Positions 53,439 to 63,390 of a stretch of DNA of 64,000 bases are shown here, piece by piece. Position 1 is the first letter of the stretch. Every line of letters begins with the position of its first letter. Origin of the DNA: Anastrepha obliqua (lineage: Eukaryota; Arthropoda; Insecta; Diptera; Tephritidae); contig NC_072894.1 of assembly GCF_027943255.1 (NCBI RefSeq), positions 54,563,601 through 54,627,600 of the forward strand, read 5' to 3'. The notes beneath the pieces are model-generated. The model saw only the letters and a list, made by a program, of their open reading frames with translations. It was not told where the DNA came from and made no database searches. A program made the translations under genes and the position numbers.

Positions 53439-53528
53439 GCCGACGTAGCCGAATGGGTTGGAGCGCAACTACCATTTGGGAATGCGTAGGTTCGAATTTC
53501 CGGGCATGAACATTAAATAATAGAAAAG
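53439..53528 (+). mobile_element. tRNA-derived SINE, copy 4, head only
   Basis: GCCGACGTAGCCGAATGGG at the start, an A-box-like GGGTTGGAGCGC, and the B box AGGTTCGAATTTCCG about 40 bp on. The body after gggcatgaacattaaataat is missing. Confidence 0.6.
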
Positions 53529-53532
53529 TAAT

Positions 53533-53740
53533 AGTTAGGAATTCGTCGGTTTTCATGCTCACAGTGAAAGGAATGAGTTTGCGAGTAAGAAAGAAAAGCA
53601 ACATTTTTTCTGTGTTTACCTCACTAGTAGAGGATTTCATATGATTTTTCACCACAGTAGTAGGGGATTCAACACACTAATTAGGAATTCGTCGGATTTC
53701 ATGCTCGCAGTGAAGGGAATGAGTTTGCGAGTAAGAAATC
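53533..53740 (+). repeat. Direct repeat of about 56 bp, 146 bp apart
   Basis: ttaggaattcgtcgg followed by tttcatgctc and gaatgagtttgcgagtaaga occurs at about 53535-53590 and again at about 53680-53735, with three differences. Between them lie two related cagtag/tagtag...gattt motifs. Nature unknown. Confidence 0.6.
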
Positions 53741-55621
53741 TTCACAGTCAGTTAAATTGTGGTGCAGAAGCGAAAAAGGCTGAATGTCTGCACAGTAGCA
53801 CTGTTGTTTTAGAGTAAGATTATTTCTTTGCTGCTAATATGCATATGCTTTTGGGCACTTTTTATCAATTGGAGAACCACATACGTAAAGGAATATAATA
53901 ATTTAGTATTTACATACACATTTATCATGAGAAAACCAAACATAAAGGATTCGAAATTTTCCCTAGTATCGAAATGTGCGGGCCAGAACTTTTTCATATA
54001 CTACTTGTTGTTTTTTTGTGCCTCTTACTGTAGCTTTTGCGAACACTTGACTCACAGCAGCTGCGGCTTTCGAAGACATATTTACATACATAAGTTATTG
54101 GTTTCTCTATTGAAAAACCAAAAAAAATATTTTAGATAATATTTATTACTCAAAGGCAACTTAATAACTAAACTGAAATATGTTTCTTACTTCTACTTAT
54201 TCTACGTAGTCACGATGGTTGACAGGTGATTTCTGTTGGTTCCCAAGAAGGATAATGCACGGTCAGCTATTGAATAGTTGCGAATGTGGTGTCGTATGCC
54301 CGTGGGATAGCGACGTATTTGTTGGTCGCATTCTTACGCAACATTGAGTATTGCTGTCGTATAAATATTTACGTATTTATACGTGGGCAGTTTTGGTGCC
54401 CAATTTCAGAGTATGTGCCATTAACTCATATATATACGGAGCCCCGGCCACCCATGATGGAAAGAATAATGAGATGGCGACTATCGTGGTGCCGTTACTT
54501 TGCGCTCAGCGAATTTGACAATGAGTTACGTGATTTTAGCTCCAGTATGGCCAGATTACCATTTTCGTAACTTGATTTAGAATGTTTTTTTTTGTTATTT
54601 AGTCTCGGAGTTTTAGTTCTTTCTTCATGAAATTTTTCTAGCCTGTTCCAATTAAAAGTAATGTTTATAATTTCCTAAAATATAATTTTTTTTTAAATTA
54701 GTTCAATAATTCACTCAGATTTACTTAGTTTTACTTTTTTTAACATCTGGTAGCATTGCTCGCGATTGCAGTTGTTGTTGGTGTTCTTCTGCTTTCAGCA
54801 GTCAAATCTGTCTCGCGCTATTGCAGTGTTGCCTAGCTTTGGATATAAAGACGCACTAAAATGCCCATTTAAAGAAAACAAATTTTTATTGAATTACTTA
54901 AAGAACTTTGTCTTTAGAATGTGCGTTTTTTTTAAATAAATGTGTTATGCGTGTATACAATTTAATTTATGAGTTTTGTTTTTGTTAAGCGAGACTCTTT
55001 TGTTAAGGGAACGACTTTTTTGCTATATTTGAGGTTATGTAACTAGATAAGGTATTCTTTTTGATAAAAAGGCTGTATGGTTTCTTTAGGATTTTCTGGT
55101 ATTTTGTGGCTTATTTTTACAATGAATATACCTCTTGATGCCCTATGTCCCACTAAGGATTGATGGCCGGAAGAAACCATTACACCTCTATGGTTTTAAT
55201 TCGCATTTAGTAAGTTCAAACGTTTTTTAAATTGTGTAAAATGGGTTTTAATCTTAAGAAGAGTTGAGAGAAGAAGATTTAATATTCTTGCATAACCTTA
55301 AATGTAGTCAAAAATTAAATTTGCACTTTCAAATTATCAAATTTTATAAGAGTCAAAAAATTTTCATTAGCACTAAAATCTTCTCAGAGTGACCTTGTTT
55401 TGTTTAATAATATAGTTTTTTTTAACATAAATTGTCGGTAGCTTTAAATTAAAAAAAAAGAAACAAACACGAAACTTCAAAATTTTAGCATTTTAGGTAT
55501 AAAAAAGCACTAAATTTATTGTGAAGAGCAAATGGTTGGCAACACTGCACAACTCGGAAAAACGTGACGTCACACACTCTTGATGGACTCAATTTTCTTT
55601 CTATCATTCTTTCCGGCCACC
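53741..55621. other. Unassigned region
   Basis: About 1.9 kb of AT-rich DNA. Frames of 94-103 codons on + (53828-54139 and 54286-54570) show no domain I can name; the second has MMERIMRWRL, faintly like a Gypsy RNase H segment, but too little to call. No RNA gene or terminal repeat seen. Confidence 0.4.
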
Positions 55622-55912
55622 GACATGACAAAAATTAAAGATTTACAAAATATTGGCAAATAATCCAATATTGACTATTTTCGAATAGTCGAGAAAATTG
55701 GCATATGGGCGGCTCGTTTTATGAATGAAAGTACTTTGCTCTTAAAAATATGAGCTCGAACTTATGAATGAATTTTTTGTTTTTGTACCATATAATATTC
55801 TAAATTGTTCAGCCGTCGCGACTAAAAGAATCGTGGCCGCTGCGACTGCGTTATACGAATGTACGATTTTGTAGTTGCTAGGCTTAGATTTTGGGTTGGG
55901 ACGACATACGCA
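55622..55912. repeat. Dispersed non-coding repeat, copy 2
   Basis: Similar along its whole length to 16981-17320 in the same orientation: gacaaaaatt, aatattggcaaataat, gagaaaattggcatatgggc, ggctcgttttatgaatgaaa, tggccgctgcgactgcg and cgacatacg. It is shorter by one internal segment. Confidence 0.6.
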
Positions 55913-56799
55913 AGGTAATAGTATACCTATAGTACACTCACTGTATTCATAATAGCTTATCACATTCCATAGAAATTAAGTAGTAAACAGAAATAACAAT
56001 GAGGCGAAAAGTTAATCCTTGATAACGTATCACATTCATTGTTATAAAGTCATTATAAATAGATCTATTCTTTACGAAATCGACAGTCTGGATACAACCG
56101 CTTTTTAGAATATAACTCAATGTACACTTTTGATACGAATAAAAAATATATTTTTTTTAATACATTGAAGGTACATATTTAATTCGCATATTGAGGCATG
56201 AAGAGAGTGCCCCGTGTTTTTGTTGTGTTCTAGAACATTTTGGGATGAGTGGTGATAAAGCGGCCATCGCGTTGCGCTTGCTGCTGCTTTTGCGCCTATC
56301 AAAGTATTTTGTTTTTGTAAGTATAATATTAGGAATATCGACTGGTGAAAGACAAAAGTACACGGAAGCAAGAAGGGAGCGCTGTGCTCGCGCATATATG
56401 TATGCATGAATGTATGAACGTGCATGGGTGTAGTTACATATGAATACAATTATTTTGTAGGAAGTTGTGAAGGCAATTAGGTATATGTATATGTATGTAT
56501 GCTAGGACATAAAGTTGTTATATATACATACACTCCGGTATAGGCTTTGGAGCAGAATTGTTTTTGCATTTATTAGGAAGAAATTCGTTCACTACTGCGT
56601 ATGTACATACATATTAAGGTGTCCGTTATTTACTAATTTGATTATTTTTCTTGCGACGCCCCCGAAACTTTTAGTTTTCCGTCTAAGAAAAATGATCAGA
56701 TCAAAATCAGCTCTTAATATTCAGAATAAACCTTGCCCCAAACACGATATATTTCCCATATACATACCATGGGATTTTGCTACTTTTTGGAATAAACTT
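55913..56799. other. Unassigned region with catatg simple sequence
   Basis: No coding frame supported. A segment near 56185-56330 (gaggcatgaagagagtgccc, then aaagcggccatcgcgttg) faintly resembles sequence after the dispersed repeat at 17.3 kb, so the repeat may extend further than the clear match. Confidence 0.35.
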
Positions 56800-57195
56800 T
56801 TTTTATGGTGTACTGGGAAACGCTCGAGAAGAATGCCACAGCCAACAAGGAGCTTTATATTGTCCAGCTACACCGCGTGAATGAGGCGCTATTGGACTGA
56901 AAAGACCTGATCGACATGATCAAACCATACTCCTTCACGACAACGCCAGGCCCCATATTGCATAAGTCGTCCAGGCCACACTCCAAGAGTTCGAATGGGA
57001 GGTCTTTTAGCATCCGCCGTATTCTCCGGACCTTGCACCAACCAATTACCATTTTTTCCGCTCTCTGTCAAACCATACGAAGGGCGTTATTTTTTTGACA
57101 CCAGACCCGGCGATTTCTGGCGAAATGGCATCAACAAATTGCTCGGGAGGTGGAGAGAAGCTGTAAACAGCAACGGCGAATATGTAATTGATTAA
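56800..57195 (+). pseudogene. Classical mariner transposase, C-terminal fragment (D-D-34-D type)
   Basis: The strand encodes YWETLEKNATANKELYIVQL, then in other frames HDNARPHIA with the second catalytic Asp, YSPDLAPTNYHFFRSL and a C-terminal tail. The third catalytic position, 34 residues after the second, is Asn in place of Asp (APTN). At least two stops and two frame changes occur. The N-terminal half is missing. Its type differs from the 41-spacing mariners elsewhere in the window. Confidence 0.75.
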
Positions 57196-57280
57196 CTTAT
57201 TGATATAATTTTTGTTTTTGTTAAAATAAAATACTTCGGTAAAAATGCAACGAACTTATTCCCCAATCGCACACAGCCAT

Positions 57281-58215
57281 ATAAAGGGTGGTTAAGTTTT
57301 AAGGGCCGGTGTTGATTTTGAATAAAATACAATTTTTTCAGGAGATTATTGTCACTTATCTTTATTATAATAATATTGATATGGTTCAATTACGTATGGA
57401 ACAAAATTGGAACAAATGGCCGCCGCGGCCTCTGCGGCATACCTCTATCCGATGGTCCAAATTTTCGATGACGCTGAGGCATAATTGATGTTCTATGCCG
57501 TTAATGTGCCGAATTATCTCATCCTTTAGCTCTTGAATTGTTGCTGGCTTATCGATGTACACCTTTTCTTTCAAATAACCCCAAAGAAAGAAGTCCAACG
57601 GTGTCAAATCACATGATCTTGGCGGCTAATTAACATCGCCACGACGTGAGATTATTCGGCCATCAAATTTTTCGCGCAAAAGAGCCATTGTTTTGTCAGG
57701 TGTGTGACAAGTGGCACCGTCCTGTTGAAACCACATATCGTCCACATCCATATCTTCCAATTTGGGCCATAGAAAGTTCGTTATCATCTCACGATAGCGA
57801 ACACTATTCACAGTAACTGCCTGACCGGCCTCATTTTGGAAAAAATACGGCCCATTGATGCCGCCGGCTCATAAACCGCACCAAACAGTCACTCTTTATG
57901 GGTGCATTGGTTTTTCGGCAATCACTCTTGGATTATCATTCGCCCAAATGCAGCAATTCTGCTTATTGACGAATCCACTGAGGTGAAAATGTGCCTCATC
58001 ACTGAAGATGATTTTCTTCGATATGCATTTTGATTTGAACGCCTGTTTTCATAATAAGCCTGAATAACTTTAACGCGTTGCTCGATTGTGTATCTTTCCA
58101 TTGTTCAAATTGAATTAGTCTGAAATTGAAAAATTTCAAATGAAATGCAGAAAAAAACTTGCCGTTAAGGTGTGGTTTACAATTAACATCGACCCTTAAA
58201 ATTTAACCACCATCC
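57281..58215 (-). mobile_element. Mariner-like element 4 (D-D-41-D type), N-terminal deletion
   Basis: Ends AGGGTGGTTAAGTTTTAAGG (57283) and the inverted GGTGGTTAAATTTTAAGGGT (about 58213) form terminal repeats. The transposase on the - strand starts near 58100 (MERYTIEQRVKVIQAYYEN), then loses most of the DNA-binding domain by deletion and continues with FSDEAHFHLSG (first Asp, shifted frame), FVNKQNCCIW, FQQDGATCHT (second Asp) and CDLTPLDFFLWGYL (third Asp, 41 residues on). A TAA replaces the Trp before PPRS. Mostly intact at the C-terminus. Confidence 0.8.
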
Positions 58216-58877
58216 GTTACAAAAAGTTTGAAAACTTGTAGTAGGTTCAGAATATTTTTGGACAAGCGAGTTGATGCACGATATTTTGTCCGTACCTATG
58301 AGACTGAGCTGTTTGCGACGACCACTTCTGACGGTTTTTCTCACGTAATATAGTTTGCGAAATCATTTATCAGTTATGATAAAACAATATTCATTAAGCG
58401 ACGAGGGAATTGAAAATTTTCTGACTGACGATGAGTTTATTAGAACGGATGATGGTGAAGATGAAAATTCTTCTGAAGACAAAATTCTTCTTAAGGCGAT
58501 GATAATATCCCGCCAAATATTTGGAGTGAAAGGTATGATATGATTATATTAGCATATGTGTAAAAACACACGTACTAATGTATAATAAAAGTCAGTTTGC
58601 TTTGTTAGCAAAGTTCACACAAAAGACATTGTTCGTCGACACAAACTTTTTAAAACTATACTTATAAGCAACTAGCGCAGCTGAACGTGCGCACACAACT
58701 TAAGCCCATCAAAGAGTAAAGCTGTATAAAAATTAAAGAAAAACAATGAGGAAACAGAATAATAAAATGTAAACTTCTATCGAGCGTCGTCGAAATGAAG
58801 GAAGAAGACGAAGAATGCACGTCTAGGCTTAAGTAGTTTTATAAACTTAGTATTAACTATAGTTTTACATATAACAC
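58216..58877. other. Unassigned region with a short acidic ORF
   Basis: A + frame at 58355-58543 (62 codons) is acidic (NFLTDDEFIRTDDGEDENSS) and vaguely like the N-terminus of piggyBac transposases, but nothing following supports it. Rest without signal. Confidence 0.3.
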
Positions 58878-59260
58878 ATGGGCTTGAAAGTTCCGGGGCT
58901 AACAAAGAAAACACGTTTTTTATTGTTCAAATCTAGCTTTATTCATCAACGTAATTTCCATCAAGAACAACGCAGCGCCGCGTTAACATTTCAATACCAC
59001 TTTTGTAGAACGATTTATCTTTTCCCTCAAAAAAGAGCTCAGTTTCAGCGTTACCTCTTCATTTGAGGGAAATTTCTTACCGGCGAATATTTTTTTAGGT
59101 CTGCGAACAATCAGTAGTCGCTGGGAACCAAATCTGGCGAATACGATGGATGTGGGAGCAAATCGAAGTTCAATTCATGTAGTGTTGCCATTGTTTTGCT
59201 ACCATCAATACATCCATGTTTTTGGTCTACAGTGAGCAAACGCGGCACCCACTTTCAACA
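58878..59260 (-). pseudogene. Mariner transposase, C-terminal fragment (second D-D-34-D-like copy)
   Basis: On the - strand: MATLHELNFDLLPHPSYSPD, then LVPSDY with the third catalytic Asp, a stop, LFADLKKIFAGKKFPSNEEV, and the tail to about 58880, where AGCCCATG may belong to the inverted repeat. The upstream two thirds are absent. The tail sequence differs from the fragment at 56.8 kb, so it is another mariner lineage. Confidence 0.7.
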
Positions 59261-60772
59261 GAGCTTTCTCATAATCAAATGCTCATGCAATATAAAGTCA
59301 TTATACCGTACTTATTGGTTTTTAATTACTTTATTATTTTTTGTGACACATTTAATATCATTCTTTTCAAGTTTCGATGAGTTATGTGCGTACGGACAAT
59401 CGCATAATTTTCACCTGCGACGAATTTTTCTATAAAAAAAAGTTTATATTTTCAAAAATATTTCTCAATTTTAAACTAGAGCAAAAAATATTGCAGATTT
59501 ACAAATATCCTTCCAGTGAACGCCTCTATATATGCTTTGTTCTTATTTGATGTGTCTGGCAACACCAACTTTTCGCAAAATTACATAATTTTAATAACAA
59601 ATTACTTAAAAACTATAAGCCTCCGGAGAGTGCGGTTTTCCTTTTTAGGACGGCGATACACCCCTCTATCCCCCCTTAACATCCTTTTTTTCAAAGCGTG
59701 CGGCATTATACTGAATGTTTTCCATTTACTCTATATTGGCTATGCGAATAGACGAAATTTCCTTTAATTTTATTCCTAAAAAATCACTTGCTGCAACTTG
59801 CTGTGCAGCACATTTTATTACTTTTTATGCCGCAAAAATAAACATTCCTGCTGCAGAATAGACCGCCATCGGTTGCTTTTGCTATTTGCTTTGTTTTCAA
59901 AATGCTGCAATTGCAGAAGTGTGCGGCAGCCTTGTCGTGTGAAGTCACTTTTACTATTCGTTTTGCTCGCAGTCAAATCAACTGTCTTCTGTTCGTACTG
60001 TAAAGTAATGCTTGTGCTGGTGCTATCGCTGTTTTCTTTTTAAAGTCAAAACAAGAATCAAGTCATTACTGCAGAAAGTATTGGAGCAATTTCAACTACA
60101 AAAAAAGAAAACAATTGACCAAAAGCCGTATTTTCTTGAAGAACTAGGCAGCTAGTTATGTCATAAGTAGTTCATCGTTCACAAAATATGCGATGCACAC
60201 GTCATTTGTTCACTAAAAATAGTATTGAAGCAATGTTGAATAGCAAAAGTATCAGTGGTCCTGAACTCTCGGAGAGTCCTTCAAACAAAATTGCTTCTAA
60301 TCTCTCTGGACTCGACTACGCGATGATAATACAGACAGAATTGCGCGCAAGGGTAACCGTTACATTTTTACAAAATGCCGTTCAATTAAAAGATTCTGCA
60401 TTACTTGTAACGAAACAACCATTGTCTTCCGCTCTCATCGGAGTTAGGTAGCTTGGAGTCATGCTTGAACCTGTTGACGTTGACAAAAAATTGGTTTTAA
60501 CAAAAATTCCACCATCTTCGGCCAAGCAGTATTGCTTTTGTTATCTGTAATCAATGCCAAATAAGAGAGAGAATGTCGTTTTCAGAGTATTAAAATCATT
60601 CTCATTCATTGATATAAAAAAAGAGGTTGTCTGTAAAGTCGGTTTACTGACGATAGTTTAACGTAATAACGTCATAAGAAAATACTGATTGAATGGTTGC
60701 ATTTTTCAAAAGAAAATTTTAATTTTATTTGTTTGATAGATATTTTGTATGGATATAGAGAATGAGGAAACA
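59261..60772. other. Unassigned region
   Basis: About 1.5 kb. Frames of 79-87 codons on + show no domain; the one at 60188-60451 (MRCTRHLFTKNSIEAMLNSK) has a helical, polar composition, without match known to me. A few tgctgc/gcagca motifs near 59785-59925. No terminal repeat seen. Confidence 0.4.
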
Positions 60773-61455
60773 TTAACATAACATAATATACTTTAACATA
60801 ACATAACATAACATAACATAACATAACACAACATAACACAACACAACACAACACAACACAACACAACACAACACAACACAACACAACACAACATAACATA
60901 ACATAACATAACATAACATAACATAACATAACATAACATAACATAACATAACATAACATAACATAACATAACATAACATAACATAACATAACATAACATA
61001 ACATAACATAACATAACATAACATAACATAACATAACATAACATAACATAACATAACATAACATAACATAACATAACATAACATAACATAACATAACATA
61101 ACATAACATAACATAACATAACATAACATAACATAACATAACATAACATAACATAACATAACATAACATAACATAACATAACATAACATAACATAACATA
61201 ACATAACATAACATAACATAACATAACATAACATAACATAACATAACATAACATAACATAACATAACATAACATAACATAACATAACATAACATAACATA
61301 ACATAACATAACATAACATAACATAACATAACATAACATAACATAACATAACATAACATAACATAACATAACATAACATAACATTACATAACATAACATT
61401 ACATAACCTAACATAACATAACATAACATAACATAACATAACATAACGTAACATA
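60773..61455. repeat. AACAT pentanucleotide array, about 136 units
   Basis: Almost uninterrupted aacat units. A block at about 60826-60893 is made of the variant aacac, and scattered variants lie near both ends (acttt at 60791, acatt at 61382). Long Met-Leu-Cys-Tyr-Val frames on the - strand are the translation of the pentamer in all three phases and not genes. The right end passes without spacer into Helitron sequence. Confidence 0.95.
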
Positions 61456-61833
61456 ACCCCGTATTAAAGCACTTATCAACAGCTTTCATTTGATACCCAT
61501 ATTGTACATACACAACCAAAGGTTACCCGGGTACACGTTTTGACCTATATTTCGAGACCCCAGTCACGGAGCGGCACGAAAAATACTCTGGACTAAAGCA
61601 TTCACTAACAGCTTCCATTTGATACCCATATTGTACATACACATCCGAAGGTTACCCGGGTCCACGTTTTGACCTATATCTCGAGCCCTATTTCCAAAAT
61701 AAAATATAATCCATGTTACTCGTGGATGATGTAGCTTTCGAATGGTCAAAGAATTTTTAAAATCGGTCCAGCGGTTTTTGAGCCTCTTCATTACAAACAA
61801 ACAAAGTTTTCCTCTTTATAATATTAGTATAGA
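61456..61833 (-). mobile_element. Helitron copy 4, 5' part only
   Basis: On the - strand it starts TCTATACTAATATTATAAAG at 61833 and matches the other copies through two 128-bp units to ccccgtattaaagc, where the pentamer array begins. The 3' half and CTAG end are missing. The base before the TC start is G, not the usual A. Confidence 0.75.
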
Positions 61834-61985
61834 CAACATATCTTATAAGGTATATGGTAAATATTACCATAAATTTTTTCCTTCATATATAATAAAAAAA
61901 TTAATAATAATAACATTAAAACAACAGGTATTATTAACAAACTTGGTTTTATTTTAAATTCTTCAAGTGAATCAAATTAATAATA

Positions 61986-63032
61986 ACACAGGTCGACACT
62001 GAAAATGATTCAAGCATCGGACCCGGCCTATCTTATAGATTTTTCATCGCTGAATACGAATCTGACCTTAAAAAGTTTCCATCACGTCAAGATTTTGAAA
62101 AAAATTAGTTCAAAAAGTCAAAAAGACATGGAAGGACGCTGTCCTCGTCTCCATAAAAACAAATTTGATGTACAATGATTACAGCAAAAGTTTGGAGTCC
62201 AACTTTTATCAAAATTTATTATTTTTAAACTAAAATAATATTCATATGACTCTTTAGTAGCAGGAGTTAATGTGCGTCTCTGCTTTCTTGTCATAAACTG
62301 TCCACAAATGTAACAGAATAAATTTGGATCCGTTTTACAAACTCTAGGCATAGTAAAACCTGAGGAATCAGTTAAAGTATAAAAACCAAAAAACTTATAT
62401 ATTTGAAATATATCTGATGTAGGTAAAGGTCAGATTCTAATATTAAGAAATTGAGATGTAGTCCTGAAAAAAACTGATGATAAAGAAACTTCGAAGATAT
62501 TGATTGACCAATTTATGTTGAAGTGTCAATTAAAAATGAACTTTTTATCACAAAAGATATGTAAAGTGCAGTTCTGATAACATATATATCTAATAATTCC
62601 GAATCGTGCTAAGCAAACCCAATAACTAAAAACATGATAGGTAAAAGCTACAAGTCAGCGCACCACTATGATAAGGCTAACTAGCCTGCATGGCTGCACC
62701 TATGAAAATCGTGCGCGAGCAGTTAAAAAAATTGTGCTACATCAAAATTTACAATTGATTCAGGGTATTTTCGATTTGGATCTTATAACTGAGCATTCAG
62801 GCTTCAGTTTAAGGCTAGGTAGAAGCTTCCATCATCTCAGGTTCATCCACTACATTTGGTCAAAAATGGTCAAAAACACGTTTTTTTGACTTTTTGAACT
62901 AATTTTTTTCAAAGTCTTGACGTGATGGAAACTTTTTAAGGTCAGATTCGTATTCAGCGATGAAAAATCTATAAGATAGGCCGGGTCCGATGCTTGAATC
63001 AGAAAAATAATCATTTTTTGTCGACCAGTGTA
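61986..63032 (-). mobile_element. Element D: small TIR element with a Cys-rich ORF
   Basis: About 1.05 kb bounded by inverted arms of roughly 130 bp: cagcatcggacccggcc-type sequence (gattcaagcatcggacccgg, then cgaatctgaccttaaaaag) at 61990-62125 and inverted at 62886-63032. Both outer ends carry GGTCGACA. No clear target duplication. The 0.75-kb interior keeps one short ORF. It looks like a deletion derivative of a larger DNA transposon. Confidence 0.7.
62118..62351 (-). CDS. Cys-rich zinc-finger-like N-terminal domain ORF of element D
   Basis: 77 codons starting MPRVCKTDPNLFCYICGQFM. The CYIC pair and a later CCNHC with spacing of about 40 residues, plus the first Cys, suggest a treble-clef or associated-domain-like zinc finger. 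SWTPNFCCNHCTSNL is conserved-looking. Proteins with this kind of start are known to me from insect transposons, where a DDE part follows; here the interior is deleted and the ORF ends at the right-hand inverted repeat. The last codons are within the repeat. Confidence 0.5.
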   Translation of the reverse strand: MPRVCKTDPNLFCYICGQFMTRKQRRTLTPATKESYEYYFSLKIINFDKSWTPNFCCNHCTSNLFLWRRGQRPSMSF

Positions 63033-63390
63033 ATCAATAAGAAGGCATATGCAAATACAAATACGTGAATTTATATATGTATGTACATATGCGCATATAC
63101 ATACATATATACGCTCACTTAAGTAGGAGAGAGCAAGATGTCGAACGTTGCAGTTCGTTTGCTTTGTTTGCTTTGTTGTTCGTTCCGTGCTTTCGCTTGC
63201 AGTGCATTCAATGCAATAAGCAAGGTAACGACAAATGAGCAAGGTAACGGCAATGAGCAAGGTAACTACATATGAGTAAGGTAACACTAATGAGCAAGGT
63301 AACACTAATGAGAAAGGTAACGACACATTTTTTCGTGCGTGCAGCCGTGCGTAAGACGTTATCGCGCCAAAAAAAATTTAAAGAAGATAA
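63033..63390 (+). repeat. Simple-sequence region with a 17-18-bp tandem repeat
   Basis: Catatg/tatgtata sequence to about 63115 resembling the inner inverted-repeat arm at 16.57 kb (aaggcatatgcaaatacaaa). From about 63218 to 63325, six imperfect copies of atgagcaaggtaac plus a few bases follow each other. No gene supported. Confidence 0.55.

Noticed and set aside
54286..54570. Gypsy RNase H fragment (MMERIMRWRL)
   Set aside because: A single short resemblance without neighbouring RT or integrase motifs.
58355..58543. Start of a piggyBac transposase
   Set aside because: Only an acidic stretch suggests it; no catalytic segment or terminal repeat follows.
60672..61519. Long - strand frames of 193-260 codons made of repeated MLCYV
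   Set aside because: They are the AACAT pentamer translated in three phases; the unit length of five keeps every frame open.
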